Shown in pieces: positions 1-8,755 of a stretch of 26,541 nt of DNA. Origin of the DNA: a virus; the IMG/VR virus record IMGVR_UViG_3300035698_026307, positions 1-26,541 of that record; one strand, given 5' to 3'. Every line of letters starts with the position of its first letter. Within the stretch, counting starts at the first letter, position 1. The notes beneath the pieces were generated by a model. The model ran no database searches and was not told the origin of the DNA. It saw nothing but the letters and a program-made list of their open reading frames with translations. The translations under genes were made by a program, and so were the position numbers.

Positions 1-1572
1 TATCGTAAAATTAAGAACAGGCTTCTCCAGATACATACCGCGACTTCTAATGGCTGTTCGTGTCTCCGTACCTTCTCTCGGCTTGTAGGTCCTCTGAACC
101 TGCGTGTACGGTACAATGGTTCCGATAGGCGCATCATCAAGCCCGTCCGGATCGGTTATCTTCACTCTATCGAAAAATGAACGTGCCAATGCTTCCACAT
201 TTCGCTTATGAGTGCCTACACCGTTATCATCAAGAATCCTGGAAAACTGTTTTATGAAATACGCACGCCCTGCTCCGAGACCCTTATACTTTGCGACCTC
301 TGCAGGATTAGGCGTGCCCTCTGTCAAAACATCTCCAGCTTCTACAATATCCCCGCGCTTTACCAGCACTTCGACACCCTGCTTCACATGGATACGCTCA
401 TCATTCACATTGATATAGTGACCCCCCTGCGGCGCAGGGATCACATACTTGACTGTCCCATCCTGCGGCGCAAGCCCGGCCCCTCCCTTGAATCGGCTAG
501 GCACTTGCATGAACCGATTAATCTCCTGAAAACCCGAGACACTGTCATCGTTAGTGCCTACCTGCCCGCCCACATGCTTAGCGCTTAACCCTAGAATTTG
601 CATCAACGGCTCCGCAGTGGCTCTAGCGTTGTCAATTCCAAGGTACGCGCCCTCTGCAGGGAATTTACCGTCCACCTGCCGTCCGGCACATCTCTTGCAT
701 ACCCCCTCAGGCTGCTGGCAGGTAGCCACGGATCGCAGCCATACCTCATCCTTATCCTGAAGTTTGTTGAGGTGTCGGCGCTCTATTACAGTGCCTATAG
801 GAAGCCCTGCTACAGGTTTGGACAACACTTTACCAAGGATGTCCGGATCATCTCCCTGCATATCCATTCCAAGTTCCGAGGCCCCACAGTCATCTCCGGT
901 AACACGTATCCGTTGAGCCATCAACGCCATTTGCTTCCCGAGAAATCCTGTATCCGCTGTAGCAAATTGTACATCAGAAAATCCTTTACGAGACCCATAG
1001 GAATTAGCCCAGTACTCTGCAGGGGTCACCCCTTCCCCGTATCCATGCATACCAGGTATCGGCACCGGTCTTCCCTTATGGTCCGCTACGAGTAGATCAC
1101 CGAACAACATCTGGGTCAGCTGCGCCTGCGACCCCCTGTACCCGTTTCGTATACTTGCTGCAAAAGAGTTGCCTCTGTTAAACGCTTCCTCCTCCACATT
1201 CTTATGGATACGATCGATCGCACCCTTCATCACCTTGACTATCTGTGCATTTTTTTCATGCTTATCCAAGGTGCGGCTCTGGGATATTGCATCAATACGC
1301 GCCTGCAGTGCTTTTCTATATTCCCGTGCCTTTGGAGGAAGGCGCAAGTCATTCTGGCTGACACTGGCCCCCCTTCCATACGTGGTAGCGGTCTCACGCC
1401 CTATATCGTTCAGACGCTGCAGCGTGCTTACATATTCTTCCGGGTCACCCTCCGCAAGCAAAGTGAACAGTGCAGTTATCTCGCGCTTATCAAGAGGCTT
1501 CTCCGGCATCTTCACCCCCGAAGGGAGTGCTGCCGCTACCTGAAGTCTTCCGATTGTGGTCACTGCTGCCAT
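1..1572 (-). CDS. rpoC: RNA polymerase beta' subunit, C-terminal part (partial)
   Basis: The reading frame opens at ATG 1572 and is still open at base 1, giving the first 524 residues. I translated it by hand and it aligns with the C-terminal two thirds of bacterial beta'. It begins TTIGR near the usual TTxGR segment. A YRGSQAQ stretch (about 145-151) matches the GARGSxxQ region. The bridge helix is about 181-206 (GSRKGFSDVQFATADTG). The second zinc site has all four cysteines, C229, C285, C292 and C295, with the classic C-x6-C-x2-C spacing. The trigger loop is about 313-340 and keeps its histidine (KHVGG). The sequence then follows the family into RNVEALARSFFDRVKI. It should complete the active site with the beta-beta'N fusion protein encoded upstream. 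The split point resembles the rpoC1/rpoC2 split of cyanobacteria and plastids. A GAGGG-like ribosome site precedes the start. Confidence 0.93.
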   Translation of the reverse strand, partial: MAAVTTIGRLQVAAALPSGVKMPEKPLDKREITALFTLLAEGDPEEYVSTLQRLNDIGRETATTYGRGASVSQNDLRLPPKAREYRKALQARIDAISQSRTLDKHEKNAQIVKVMKGAIDRIHKNVEEEAFNRGNSFAASIRNGYRGSQAQLTQMLFGDLLVADHKGRPVPIPGMHGYGEGVTPAEYWANSYGSRKGFSDVQFATADTGFLGKQMALMAQRIRVTGDDCGASELGMDMQGDDPDILGKVLSKPVAGLPIGTVIERRHLNKLQDKDEVWLRSVATCQQPEGVCKRCAGRQVDGKFPAEGAYLGIDNARATAEPLMQILGLSAKHVGGQVGTNDDSVSGFQEINRFMQVPSRFKGGAGLAPQDGTVKYVIPAPQGGHYINVNDERIHVKQGVEVLVKRGDIVEAGDVLTEGTPNPAEVAKYKGLGAGRAYFIKQFSRILDDNGVGTHKRNVEALARSFFDRVKITDPDGLDDAPIGTIVPYTQVQRTYKPREGTETRTAIRSRGMYLEKPVLNFTI

Positions 1573-1582
1573 ACACCCTCAT

Positions 1583-1598
1583 GTGCAGATATCTGCAC
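1583..1598. repeat. 16-bp perfect palindrome, copy 1 of 3
   Basis: GTGCAGATATCTGCAC is a perfect inverted repeat filling most of the 26-bp gap between the 251-aa gene and the beta' C-terminal gene. It directly abuts the upstream stop codon and ends 10 bp before the beta' start codon. As RNA it would form a 6-bp GUGCAG/CUGCAC stem with an AUAU loop just ahead of the ribosome site. With flanks it belongs to a 19-bp element also found at 14935 and 22841. Confidence 0.85.
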
Positions 1599-2354
1599 TT
1601 AGTCTTTCCCCTGCAGAAATGCTCTGAAGAACCCTGACGACTGTCCTGCAGGGTCCCTGGGATTTGCCATACGCAGAATATTCCCTATGGCCTCCGAACC
1701 GGCTCTGCCCATTCTTCGAAGTTTACCGCCGCCGCCTTTGTTCCCGGTAAGCATCCTGGAAGCAGGGGCGCCTACTGTACCTACGAGCGTATCAAGCGCA
1801 GCCTTAATGGCCGAGGATGCCTTACCCCCACTTGATAATGGCGAAAGCGTTGTTGCAACATTTCCTAATGATAACACCGGTCTGTTCCCATGTTTGTCGT
1901 CATATTGCTGCGGATTAAACGCCCCATGTATCGCAGAAGGTATGGCCGTTGCACCGTATACTGGAAGCGCTGTGGCAGCTGTGAGACCCCCCAGCCCCTT
2001 TGCCGCCAGCCATCCTGCCCCTGCACCCATTGCACCCACTCCTGCATTATCCCTAGACTCCCGGCCTTCATCCCCCAAGACCATATCTGCAAAGGTCTTC
2101 GTCTTGGACGGCTTTTCCCCTTTAGCTACTGCCTCGTTCTGCTCCTGTGTCTTGTAAGGGTCTTCATTCTTCTGAACAGAGCTAAGGTACCCAGACATAA
2201 CTCCCCCGCCAGCAGCCCCTGCACCTGCCCCCATCAAATACTTCAAGGCACTGCGCCTTTTAGGGTCCTGCATCTCATGCGCCAGAGCAGTCCCGATAAT
2301 AGACATCAGGGGAATTGTCACAAGCTTCGGATCGATATTCTGTGGCAAAGGCAT
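1599..2354 (-). CDS. Gly/Ala-rich putative internal virion protein
   Basis: A 251-aa protein with no family that I recognise. The N-terminus has a weak hydrophobic stretch (LVTIPLMSIIGTALAH). A Gly/Ala segment (GAGAGAAGGGVMSGYL, about 43-58) and a second one (GVGAMGAGAGWLAAKGLGGLTAATALPVYG, about 105-135) look able to insert in membranes or form glycine-zipper helices. The C-terminal third is basic and Gly-rich. It sits between the two parts of the RNA polymerase, 11 bp after the Pro/Gly/Met-rich gene and 26 bp before the beta' C-terminal gene. Composition and position resemble the presumed virion proteins at 8.7-12.7 kb, so a packaged or ejected protein is my inference. A role in polymerase assembly is also possible because of the location. 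Confidence 0.8.
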   Translation of the reverse strand: MPLPQNIDPKLVTIPLMSIIGTALAHEMQDPKRRSALKYLMGAGAGAAGGGVMSGYLSSVQKNEDPYKTQEQNEAVAKGEKPSKTKTFADMVLGDEGRESRDNAGVGAMGAGAGWLAAKGLGGLTAATALPVYGATAIPSAIHGAFNPQQYDDKHGNRPVLSLGNVATTLSPLSSGGKASSAIKAALDTLVGTVGAPASRMLTGNKGGGGKLRRMGRAGSEAIGNILRMANPRDPAGQSSGFFRAFLQGKD

Positions 2355-2365
2355 TGTCTACCCTT

Positions 2366-3199
2366 TCAGCGACGGTCTGTAGTAAGGACACCTGTCCCTT
2401 TGAGCCGCAACATAAGCTGTTGCACTTCCTCAATCTTTTTAGAAGATGCTGCAGCTTCTTTCACTTCGTCTGAGAATCCTTCTCTGACCACGTCCTGCGG
2501 CACCTCTGCACCCGGCATCGCCGCAGGCATTCCGGGAGGTGCTGCGAGCATTTCAGGACCGAGGTCCATAGGCCCCCCTGCCCCGGCAAGTTCTGCAGCA
2601 GCCGCTTCCGCGCCCATTGGGGGAAGGCCCCCTCCACCCATCGGGGGCATGGGCTGAATGCCCATAGCGGACATCATCTGCGCTATCATGTCTTCGATGC
2701 CGTTCATGCGCTCGTCCATGGCAGCCAGGAGCTTCTTGTTCGTGACTCTGCTCACCTCTTCCTCCTTCTCAGGAGGCTCTACGGCGGAAGGGGGCGCTGC
2801 CTCTGCACCTACGCCTGCCTGAGCAAGCATATCGGAGACAATCATCTGGAGATCCTCCAGATTCAATGTCACAGGCGTACCTCCGGGGGGTGGTGCCATT
2901 CCTGCGTCTGCTCCAGGAGGAGGCGGTCCCATCATATCAGGAGGCACTGTTGCAGGCATCCCCATCGCTGCAGGATCACCACCTGGGGGAGGCATAGGCA
3001 TCCCCATCGCTGCAGGATCACCACCTGGGGGAGGCATAGGCATCCCACCACCGGGCATCGGGGGCGCCCCTGGAGGCATAGGCATCCCACCACCTGCAGC
3101 CGCCATCGGGTCACCGCCAGGAGGAGGTCCTGGGGGCACAAATGCCACTTTCTCCTGACCGGCTACCGGAGGTACGCCTCTGATTGTAATCTTCTGCAT
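2366..3199 (-). CDS. Pro/Gly/Met-rich low-complexity protein with coiled C-terminus
   Basis: A 277-aa protein. After a short ordered start (MQKITIRGVPP), residues about 25-105 are made of Pro, Gly and Met repeats such as GMPMPPPGGDPAA, encoded in part by a 42-bp exact tandem duplication. A short acidic helix follows (VTLNLEDLQMIVSDMLAQ, about 108-127), then a Lys/Glu-rich helix (EKEEEVSRVTNKKLLAAMDERMNGIEDMIAQMMSAMG), more Pro/Gly/Ala, and a C-terminal amphipathic helix ending in LKGTGVLTTDRR. The ribosome site GAAAGGTG lies 6 bp before ATG 3199. The tail composition resembles the Met/Gly-rich C-terminal region of the portal protein. I know of no family. A flexible linker or scaffold-like virion role is inferred only from composition and neighbours. 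Confidence 0.82.
   Translation of the reverse strand: MQKITIRGVPPVAGQEKVAFVPPGPPPGGDPMAAAGGGMPMPPGAPPMPGGGMPMPPPGGDPAAMGMPMPPPGGDPAAMGMPATVPPDMMGPPPPGADAGMAPPPGGTPVTLNLEDLQMIVSDMLAQAGVGAEAAPPSAVEPPEKEEEVSRVTNKKLLAAMDERMNGIEDMIAQMMSAMGIQPMPPMGGGGLPPMGAEAAAAELAGAGGPMDLGPEMLAAPPGMPAAMPGAEVPQDVVREGFSDEVKEAAASSKKIEEVQQLMLRLKGTGVLTTDRR
2957..3040. repeat. 42-bp exact tandem duplication (two copies)
   Basis: The 42-bp unit at 2957-2998 is repeated exactly at 2999-3040, followed by a diverged partial third unit. It is in frame (14 codons) inside the Pro/Gly/Met-rich gene and encodes two copies of a GMPMPPPGGDPAA-type block. Exact identity suggests a recent duplication by slippage or unequal recombination. 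Confidence 0.9.
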
Positions 3200-3294
3200 C
3201 GGTTGTCACCTTTCAATATGTAGACAAAAGCTGCCGGTCCAGTCCCCAGACCCACAGGTCTGCACAGTGGTACTATACACGGAAAAACTCAATG
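3200..3294 (-). other. Intergenic leader with short hairpin
   Basis: This 95-bp gap lies between the end of the polymerase fusion gene and the next gene, unusually wide for this window. It holds a 6-bp stem, 4-base loop hairpin at 3247-3262 (CAGACC / GGTCTG) with no U-tract, so it is not a standard terminator. A TATAGT hexamer on the minus strand is not matched by a -35 at normal spacing. It may carry a phage-specific promoter or an RNA processing site, but nothing here proves that. Confidence 0.35.
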
Positions 3295-6200
3295 TTACCC
3301 CACCATGATCGGATCATCTACGCGTATCTCACCTCTTTCATACGCTTTTTGTGCCGCTTCCTCTGTCGGAAAACGCTTAGTGGTCTTTTTTCTATCCGGC
3401 GCTTTTGTAGCAAGCCAGAGGCCCTGAATATACTCGTTTTTCGGTACGTAATGCGGTCTGCCTGACCGCGTACTGTGCAGGTTCTGCTGCGGAAGCATCA
3501 ACTCGTTTGCCTCCTTGACAGCTGCCTTGGATACCGGTACCGAGAAACTCATGATATCCCCGTCGAAGTCCGCATTAAACGGACCGATTACCGACGGGCT
3601 GACCTGAAGCGTATTGCTTTTGACAAGTACCGGCTTAGCCGCCATGATGCTGAACTTATGCAGAGACGGCGCTCTGTTTATCAGAAGCGGTCTGGACGCT
3701 ACAACCCGCTGCAATGCCTCCATAGCGGATGCATCATGCTTGGCGACACTTTTAGCGGCTGTTGTAGCCGGAGCACCTCTCTGCACCATGTCTCTGACAA
3801 TGAAAGGCTCGTACAAATCCCAGGCCAATGCTTCGGGCAGCCCTACCTGATCCAATCTAAGCGAAGGATTGGGTGTAATCACTCCGAGCCCTGTTATATC
3901 CACATTCGCACCGATCAGGCGTCTCTGGACAAACCCCAGCTTAGGTGAGTTTTTACCGAACAACTGCTGTATCACACCGCCTACACGCTTCTGCTGCAGC
4001 TCTTCTTTTTTCGGCGGCTCCATCCCTGTCAGAGCCTTGTATCCGGCATAAATGTCACTGCGCGCCGCAGTCCGTACACCCTCAGGCAAATCTTTTGTCT
4101 CTTCGAAATCCTCGATCGTTTCGAGCAGATTCTTGTACATGTAATTCAGGTCGGACACCATTGTCAAACTGCTCTGCCGGGTGATCGGCCTATATCTCGG
4201 AGGAAGCACCGGTACACGTGTCATCATAAAGTCTGAAGGCGTCATGCCCTGCTTCTGCAATGCTGATAAAAACCCATATCGCTTTACGGCCTTGTCCCTG
4301 TTGCTTTCTGCACCATTAAGGATATCATCCTTTGTCTGAGCCATCAATGCCGGAACATTGAGATTGTCCAGCAGCTCTTTCAATGCAGGTCCACCTCTTT
4401 TGCCCTCTACCTCTTTTTCCCCTGACTGTATGGCCTCCAGCTCCTTCTTTGTAATTCCGAGGATAGACCGTACCGGGTTCTCCATAATAGGATTGAGCAT
4501 AGGTTCAGGAAGCTGGATATATGCCCATTTGTCCCCATTCGCCTTCGACCCTGTCATCTCAGGATCGAACAGGCCTCCTACAACAGGTGCCAGTGTCGTT
4601 CCGCTGAATGTTCCTGGATTTACTATGCGTCGATTGCCTGTGAGACCTTCCGCCTCTTTATTCGTCATGGCAAACAGACTGTCCCCCTCAGCTTTCTTGT
4701 TGATATTCACACCTGATGCACGTATCAGGTCTTCGAACTTCTCATAGACAAACGGGGTCTTCGGCATGGAAGGGGTCTGCCCGAGGCGTATCTGCCTCCA
4801 AAACTCGTTGTTCCTCTGACCTTTGATCAGCTTCAGGTCCTTAATCACATTGTCCGCACCATGTGCCAGGAGCGCTTGCCATTCCATGTCCCCAAAATGC
4901 TTCGCGCCAGTGCTTCCGCCTCTGCTCGGCTGCTCCTCCTGGGTGTACCCTGCAACAGCTCTGGACTTTGCTTTCGAATCCGCCATCTGACTGAACTTAT
5001 AGAAGTATGCATTACCTGTGTATATCCCGTCAACATTCTTCTTTGAATCCGGGTCGAACAGCGTCTCCGTATCTTTGAGGTTGTTGGCCTTCAGCTCCCG
5101 ATCAACAAAATCGTTCATGTCCTCGTCCATGAACCCCGGTATCGTATAAGGCCTTCCCCGCTTCTTCGCAGCCTTGCCAAGCTGAGCTTCATGGAGCTGT
5201 ATGTTATTCGTACGTGTCAAGACCCCCAAATGGCTCAGCAGGATCTCCATAGGCAGTCCTTTTTCGTTACGCGGCATCTCATCATCAGGGACGATTAAAG
5301 AGATCGTCCCCTTATTCCCGTAACGCCCGGCCATTTTATCTCCGACCTGCATCGGTGAGTTGGCCCTTGCATAAATAGATATGCCACTGCGGGTCTTCTC
5401 AGCATCGGTAACTACGCCCGGTACCTGATGCTTCCACGTTACAGCCTCATTGCGTATAGAACGCCGTCCCATGGAGCTGAGAGTGGGTTCTCTTTCACGA
5501 ATGGCGAGCACCATAGGATCTCCGTATTGAAGCACGGTTCCAGGCTTAGCCATCCCTGTGCCGTCTATGGTCTCAAGCTGTTTCTTGGTAAACTCGGCAG
5601 GGAATGCATTTACGAAAGTTTCCTTACCCTCCCGCATGTCCTCGTCAAGAGTCACATCACTATGGTACATCTGTTCCGATGTTCCGCGCTTCGCGGCACT
5701 CTCGCTAATTACAATAGCGTCTTCAAAGTTGTGCCCCCTCCACGTCATGTATCCTACGCGAAAGTTGGTGCCCAGTGCCAGCTTGCCTTTATCATCCGTG
5801 TAGTTACTCGTGGCAAGCACATCCCCCTTGGCTATCTGCTGCCCTGCCTTGACGGTAGGCATATTCCTGATAGCCGTCTTTCTGGCAAACGGGAAATTGT
5901 CATATAGTTCGTGACGAGTTTCACTACCATCTCGATGTCCTACGGTGATGTGGTCTTTGTAGACAGCCTTTACGATACCTGGCTGCTTCGCCTTGATAGC
6001 GCCTGCAACTTCTGCCAGATCCTCTTCGAGAGGACGTCCTGTCTCCGGTGACTGCGTCTGCACCAGGGGCTGCTCGCGTTTTACCAGCGGCAATGCATTA
6101 CCCGCACCCTTAGCTCCCAGCAGCAGTCGCATTGCTTTAGTGCCACTCTTCCCGGGTACCATGTTGGAACCGGTGCTGAACAGGGAGTCCCCGGAAGATA

Positions 6201-8748
6201 CTTCAAGATCCACTTCATCACGAGGCAGATAGAAGATCCCACGGGAGCGTTCCATAGCCGGTACATACTCTTTACCTGATGCCATAGCTCCTGGGAACGC
6301 GATATTCAGCCCACTAACTTCTTTGGAACTCACCCAGCGCGGACGGTTTGTCCGTGCATCTGTGAACTGCTTATAAAGGTTCCCATCCTTACCGACGGCA
6401 GTACCCTGCGCAAAGTACATGTCCACGCCGATCTTCCTGCTATTACCGCACCAGAAACTGTGACCCTCCCTACTCATCACATACAACAACCCCCCGGGAA
6501 CCGTGGCACAATGTACATCCCCATCGTACCTTTCTATGTAATGCCCGTACCTCTTCAGACCTTCTCTTCCGTAATCTGCAGTTGAACGGCATGTTATGTG
6601 TTTACACGCAGGCCCCTGGCGTATACTGATCAACCACTGCTGTCTGCAGTTACCCGCCAGCATCTTTCTAAAACTTGGAGTGTTTCTCCGACGAATACTG
6701 GCTGTATACCCTAGAGAAAGGGCCAGTTCATGCACATCTAATGCTAATTGGTATGACGTAGTAACCGCCACATACGAAGCACCGCTCTTTCTTTTTTCTT
6801 TGTGGCCATCTCCGGCTAGATATGCATCCAGAAATAGCTTCCGACATTTGCTATCTTGTTCAAACACATAACGCGGTATATTTTTGTCAGCTGCTTTTCC
6901 GAAAGGGAGTAGATAGTATGCTAATTGTTTAGAGTTAACGACGTGCTGTAAATTAGACGCCGTGTAATTCCAGTTAAAAGACATACTGCTCAAGCATTGT
7001 CTAATCGATGCACAATGTTCTGGATTGATGCTTTCCGATTGCGTAATGCTTACCCTATAACACGGGCTATCCGCGTCCCATGTCACATGACCTTCTGCTA
7101 AATACCACCCGAGAAAAGTACACCATGTGCCCATGTGTATGGGGATGCCCTTATCTGTCCGGGGACCTTTTCTAGCCTGCGGGCAGGGTGGTAGCTCAAA
7201 TACATCTGAAGCAGTGCCTCGATTTAATTCACCGGTGCTGGCTAAAAATTTTCTACGCTTACCCAGTGTCTCTGCCGCAAACTCGAAACGAAAAAGTGAC
7301 TTTTTCTTAGCAGGCTTCGTCCACAGTCTATGATTAGGGGTGACCAGATAGCTCAGCTTCTTTGCCTTCAAGCCTATCATAGGCCCGGCGTATGCTTGAT
7401 GTACCACACCTTCAGGCAAGCAGAATGTTGGCTTGCCGTCTACATTGCACAAAAAACGATCTTTATCTGTGACATCTTCCCAAGCCTTCCAACCGTCATA
7501 AGTCATTACGTAAGAGCCACTTGGGTAACATTCCGGAGCTCTTACTGGGTCCAGGAAACCCATGTAGCTCGGCTGAACATTTCTTGCCTCGCGGGGGATG
7601 CTATCCACAGAACTCATTGCGCCTTCACCGGTACGGACAAGCCGCTGGTTCTGATCATGTAACTGCAGCGGGTTAATGCTCTCAACTGCCTGCGCCAGCC
7701 CGGCATCTGAGAAAAAATGATCTATATGCGCGTCAAGGATACCCGGCTGCAGCCTATCCAGGTTACCCCTGTTAGTCGCTTTCCACAGCGCCTGCCTGAG
7801 CACTCTATTCTGATCAAATCGAATCTTGTCCTTCAGAAAATCTGCAAAGGAGTGTACACTTTGAAACTCCAGCCCATCCCTGTCATCAGCGTCTTCCGTA
7901 CCTCTGGATACCCCGAGGATACGCTCCGATGCTCTGACCATAGCCTCGGGTGTCACACGCGAATACGGTTTGCCGAATGTCGCTGTTGTCGCATCTTCAT
8001 CCAGCTCAGCCCTGCCGAAGAATTCCGTCAAAGCCTGCGGTGTTGTATCCACATCAGCAGTGGCTGCGGTCTTGTCCAGGAGCTTCGCTTCACGCTCCTG
8101 CCGTTTCTCCATAATGCCCTTCATCCAGCTAATAGCATGCGGTGAATGCTCCACCTGCTTGTTGGCAGCCAGTATATCAGGTCCCCAGCTTTTCGCCATA
8201 GCTTCCTCGGGATGCCCCATACGTCTAAGAACGGGGTACATAGGCACCTTACGTCCCTTAACCCGCATATAGAACACACTGCTGGCAGGGTCCATGAATA
8301 CGCGAAAGTTAGGGCCTGTTCCGGGCTTGGCGTTGAACTGTGTCTCGGTTACCCCGTCATCCCCCACACGGGTGTACGTCCCTGCGGCAAGTCGTGCCTG
8401 ATAGGGAACAGTGTATTCGACACCCTTACGGATAAAGGTACCTCTACGTGTGAGGTACGGAATATTAGCAAGAGTCTTTGCAGGGGTCTGAGAAACTACC
8501 TCCCCTGTTTCACGATCCACCAGGTTCATGCTTCCTACAAGACGCCTTGTCAGGGAAGTGCTCTGAAGTATCGCCCGTTTCTCATCAGCAATACTATAGG
8601 TCTCCGGTCCCTGATACTTCACGCCTCCCAGCTTCAGCTGGAACCTATCGTTCTCTACCGGGAAAGCCTCCTGCGCAGCAGAAGCTGCTTCTTCGAAGAT
8701 CCGTTTTCTTCGAGCATCGTAATCATTCGTAGCTGTGATCGAAGGCAT
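3295..8748 (-). CDS. rpoB-rpoC: RNA polymerase beta / beta' N-terminal fusion with intein
   Basis: An 1817-aa precursor; I chose ATG 8748 with GGAGG 12 bp upstream. A GTG at 8793 would add 15 residues overlapping the previous gene. Beta signatures in order: GTFIRKGVEY (about 103), VRAPE joined to SRKIG (the ETPEGPNIG region, broken by the intein), MTWRGHNFEDAIVISE (about 1001), QVGDKMAGRYGNKGT with the two conserved lysines (about 1134), and the end of beta at KTPFVYEKFEDLIRASGVNI (about 1330-1350). Beta' continues without a break: VPVLPPRYRP, then LINRAPSLHKFSIMA and NADFDGD (bases 3556-3576), which holds the three Mg-binding aspartates. It ends after YVPKNEYIQGLWLAT. The beta' N-terminal zinc-ribbon cysteines are absent. 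Fused beta-beta' is known in Helicobacter and Wolbachia, but here beta' stops at a plastid-like C1/C2 boundary. It presumably transcribes phage genes. Confidence 0.95.
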   Translation of the reverse strand: MPSITATNDYDARRKRIFEEAASAAQEAFPVENDRFQLKLGGVKYQGPETYSIADEKRAILQSTSLTRRLVGSMNLVDRETGEVVSQTPAKTLANIPYLTRRGTFIRKGVEYTVPYQARLAAGTYTRVGDDGVTETQFNAKPGTGPNFRVFMDPASSVFYMRVKGRKVPMYPVLRRMGHPEEAMAKSWGPDILAANKQVEHSPHAISWMKGIMEKRQEREAKLLDKTAATADVDTTPQALTEFFGRAELDEDATTATFGKPYSRVTPEAMVRASERILGVSRGTEDADDRDGLEFQSVHSFADFLKDKIRFDQNRVLRQALWKATNRGNLDRLQPGILDAHIDHFFSDAGLAQAVESINPLQLHDQNQRLVRTGEGAMSSVDSIPREARNVQPSYMGFLDPVRAPECYPSGSYVMTYDGWKAWEDVTDKDRFLCNVDGKPTFCLPEGVVHQAYAGPMIGLKAKKLSYLVTPNHRLWTKPAKKKSLFRFEFAAETLGKRRKFLASTGELNRGTASDVFELPPCPQARKGPRTDKGIPIHMGTWCTFLGWYLAEGHVTWDADSPCYRVSITQSESINPEHCASIRQCLSSMSFNWNYTASNLQHVVNSKQLAYYLLPFGKAADKNIPRYVFEQDSKCRKLFLDAYLAGDGHKEKRKSGASYVAVTTSYQLALDVHELALSLGYTASIRRRNTPSFRKMLAGNCRQQWLISIRQGPACKHITCRSTADYGREGLKRYGHYIERYDGDVHCATVPGGLLYVMSREGHSFWCGNSRKIGVDMYFAQGTAVGKDGNLYKQFTDARTNRPRWVSSKEVSGLNIAFPGAMASGKEYVPAMERSRGIFYLPRDEVDLEVSSGDSLFSTGSNMVPGKSGTKAMRLLLGAKGAGNALPLVKREQPLVQTQSPETGRPLEEDLAEVAGAIKAKQPGIVKAVYKDHITVGHRDGSETRHELYDNFPFARKTAIRNMPTVKAGQQIAKGDVLATSNYTDDKGKLALGTNFRVGYMTWRGHNFEDAIVISESAAKRGTSEQMYHSDVTLDEDMREGKETFVNAFPAEFTKKQLETIDGTGMAKPGTVLQYGDPMVLAIREREPTLSSMGRRSIRNEAVTWKHQVPGVVTDAEKTRSGISIYARANSPMQVGDKMAGRYGNKGTISLIVPDDEMPRNEKGLPMEILLSHLGVLTRTNNIQLHEAQLGKAAKKRGRPYTIPGFMDEDMNDFVDRELKANNLKDTETLFDPDSKKNVDGIYTGNAYFYKFSQMADSKAKSRAVAGYTQEEQPSRGGSTGAKHFGDMEWQALLAHGADNVIKDLKLIKGQRNNEFWRQIRLGQTPSMPKTPFVYEKFEDLIRASGVNINKKAEGDSLFAMTNKEAEGLTGNRRIVNPGTFSGTTLAPVVGGLFDPEMTGSKANGDKWAYIQLPEPMLNPIMENPVRSILGITKKELEAIQSGEKEVEGKRGGPALKELLDNLNVPALMAQTKDDILNGAESNRDKAVKRYGFLSALQKQGMTPSDFMMTRVPVLPPRYRPITRQSSLTMVSDLNYMYKNLLETIEDFEETKDLPEGVRTAARSDIYAGYKALTGMEPPKKEELQQKRVGGVIQQLFGKNSPKLGFVQRRLIGANVDITGLGVITPNPSLRLDQVGLPEALAWDLYEPFIVRDMVQRGAPATTAAKSVAKHDASAMEALQRVVASRPLLINRAPSLHKFSIMAAKPVLVKSNTLQVSPSVIGPFNADFDGDIMSFSVPVSKAAVKEANELMLPQQNLHSTRSGRPHYVPKNEYIQGLWLATKAPDRKKTTKRFPTEEAAQKAYERGEIRVDDPIMVG
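6442..7530 (-). mobile_element. Intein with LAGLIDADG homing endonuclease in beta
   Basis: A 363-residue in-frame insertion. The extein reads VRAPE, then the intein begins CYPSGSYVM and ends SFWCGN, and the extein resumes at SRKIGVDMYF. Block A has Cys1. Block B is LVTPNHRL with the usual Thr and His. Two dodecapeptide helices are present, FLGWYLAEGH (about 560) and FLDAYLAGDGH (about 654, numbering from GTG 8793), with a D-block KNIPRYVF between them. The end has YDGDVHCATVPGGLLYV before the terminal Asn, and the +1 nucleophile is Ser. The residue before the terminal Asn is Gly rather than the common His, a variant I know from other phage inteins. The element should splice itself out of beta, and the endonuclease would cut intein-less alleles. 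The insertion point corresponds to E. coli RpoB E565/G566. Confidence 0.93.
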
Positions 8749-8755
8749 AAGCTGC

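Noticed and set aside
598-1095. Open frames on the plus strand, here and at 1890-2657, 8146-8865, 9135-9746, 17427-18287 and elsewhere
   Set aside because: Each lies opposite a recognisable or well-supported minus-strand gene. They have no ribosome sites, form no operon pattern and encode Ser/Pro/Arg/Cys-rich shadow proteins.
3200-3294. Sigma70 promoter based on TATAGT
   Set aside because: No acceptable -35 hexamer at 16-18 bp and no extended -10. A phage-specific promoter remains possible but cannot be recognised from one example.
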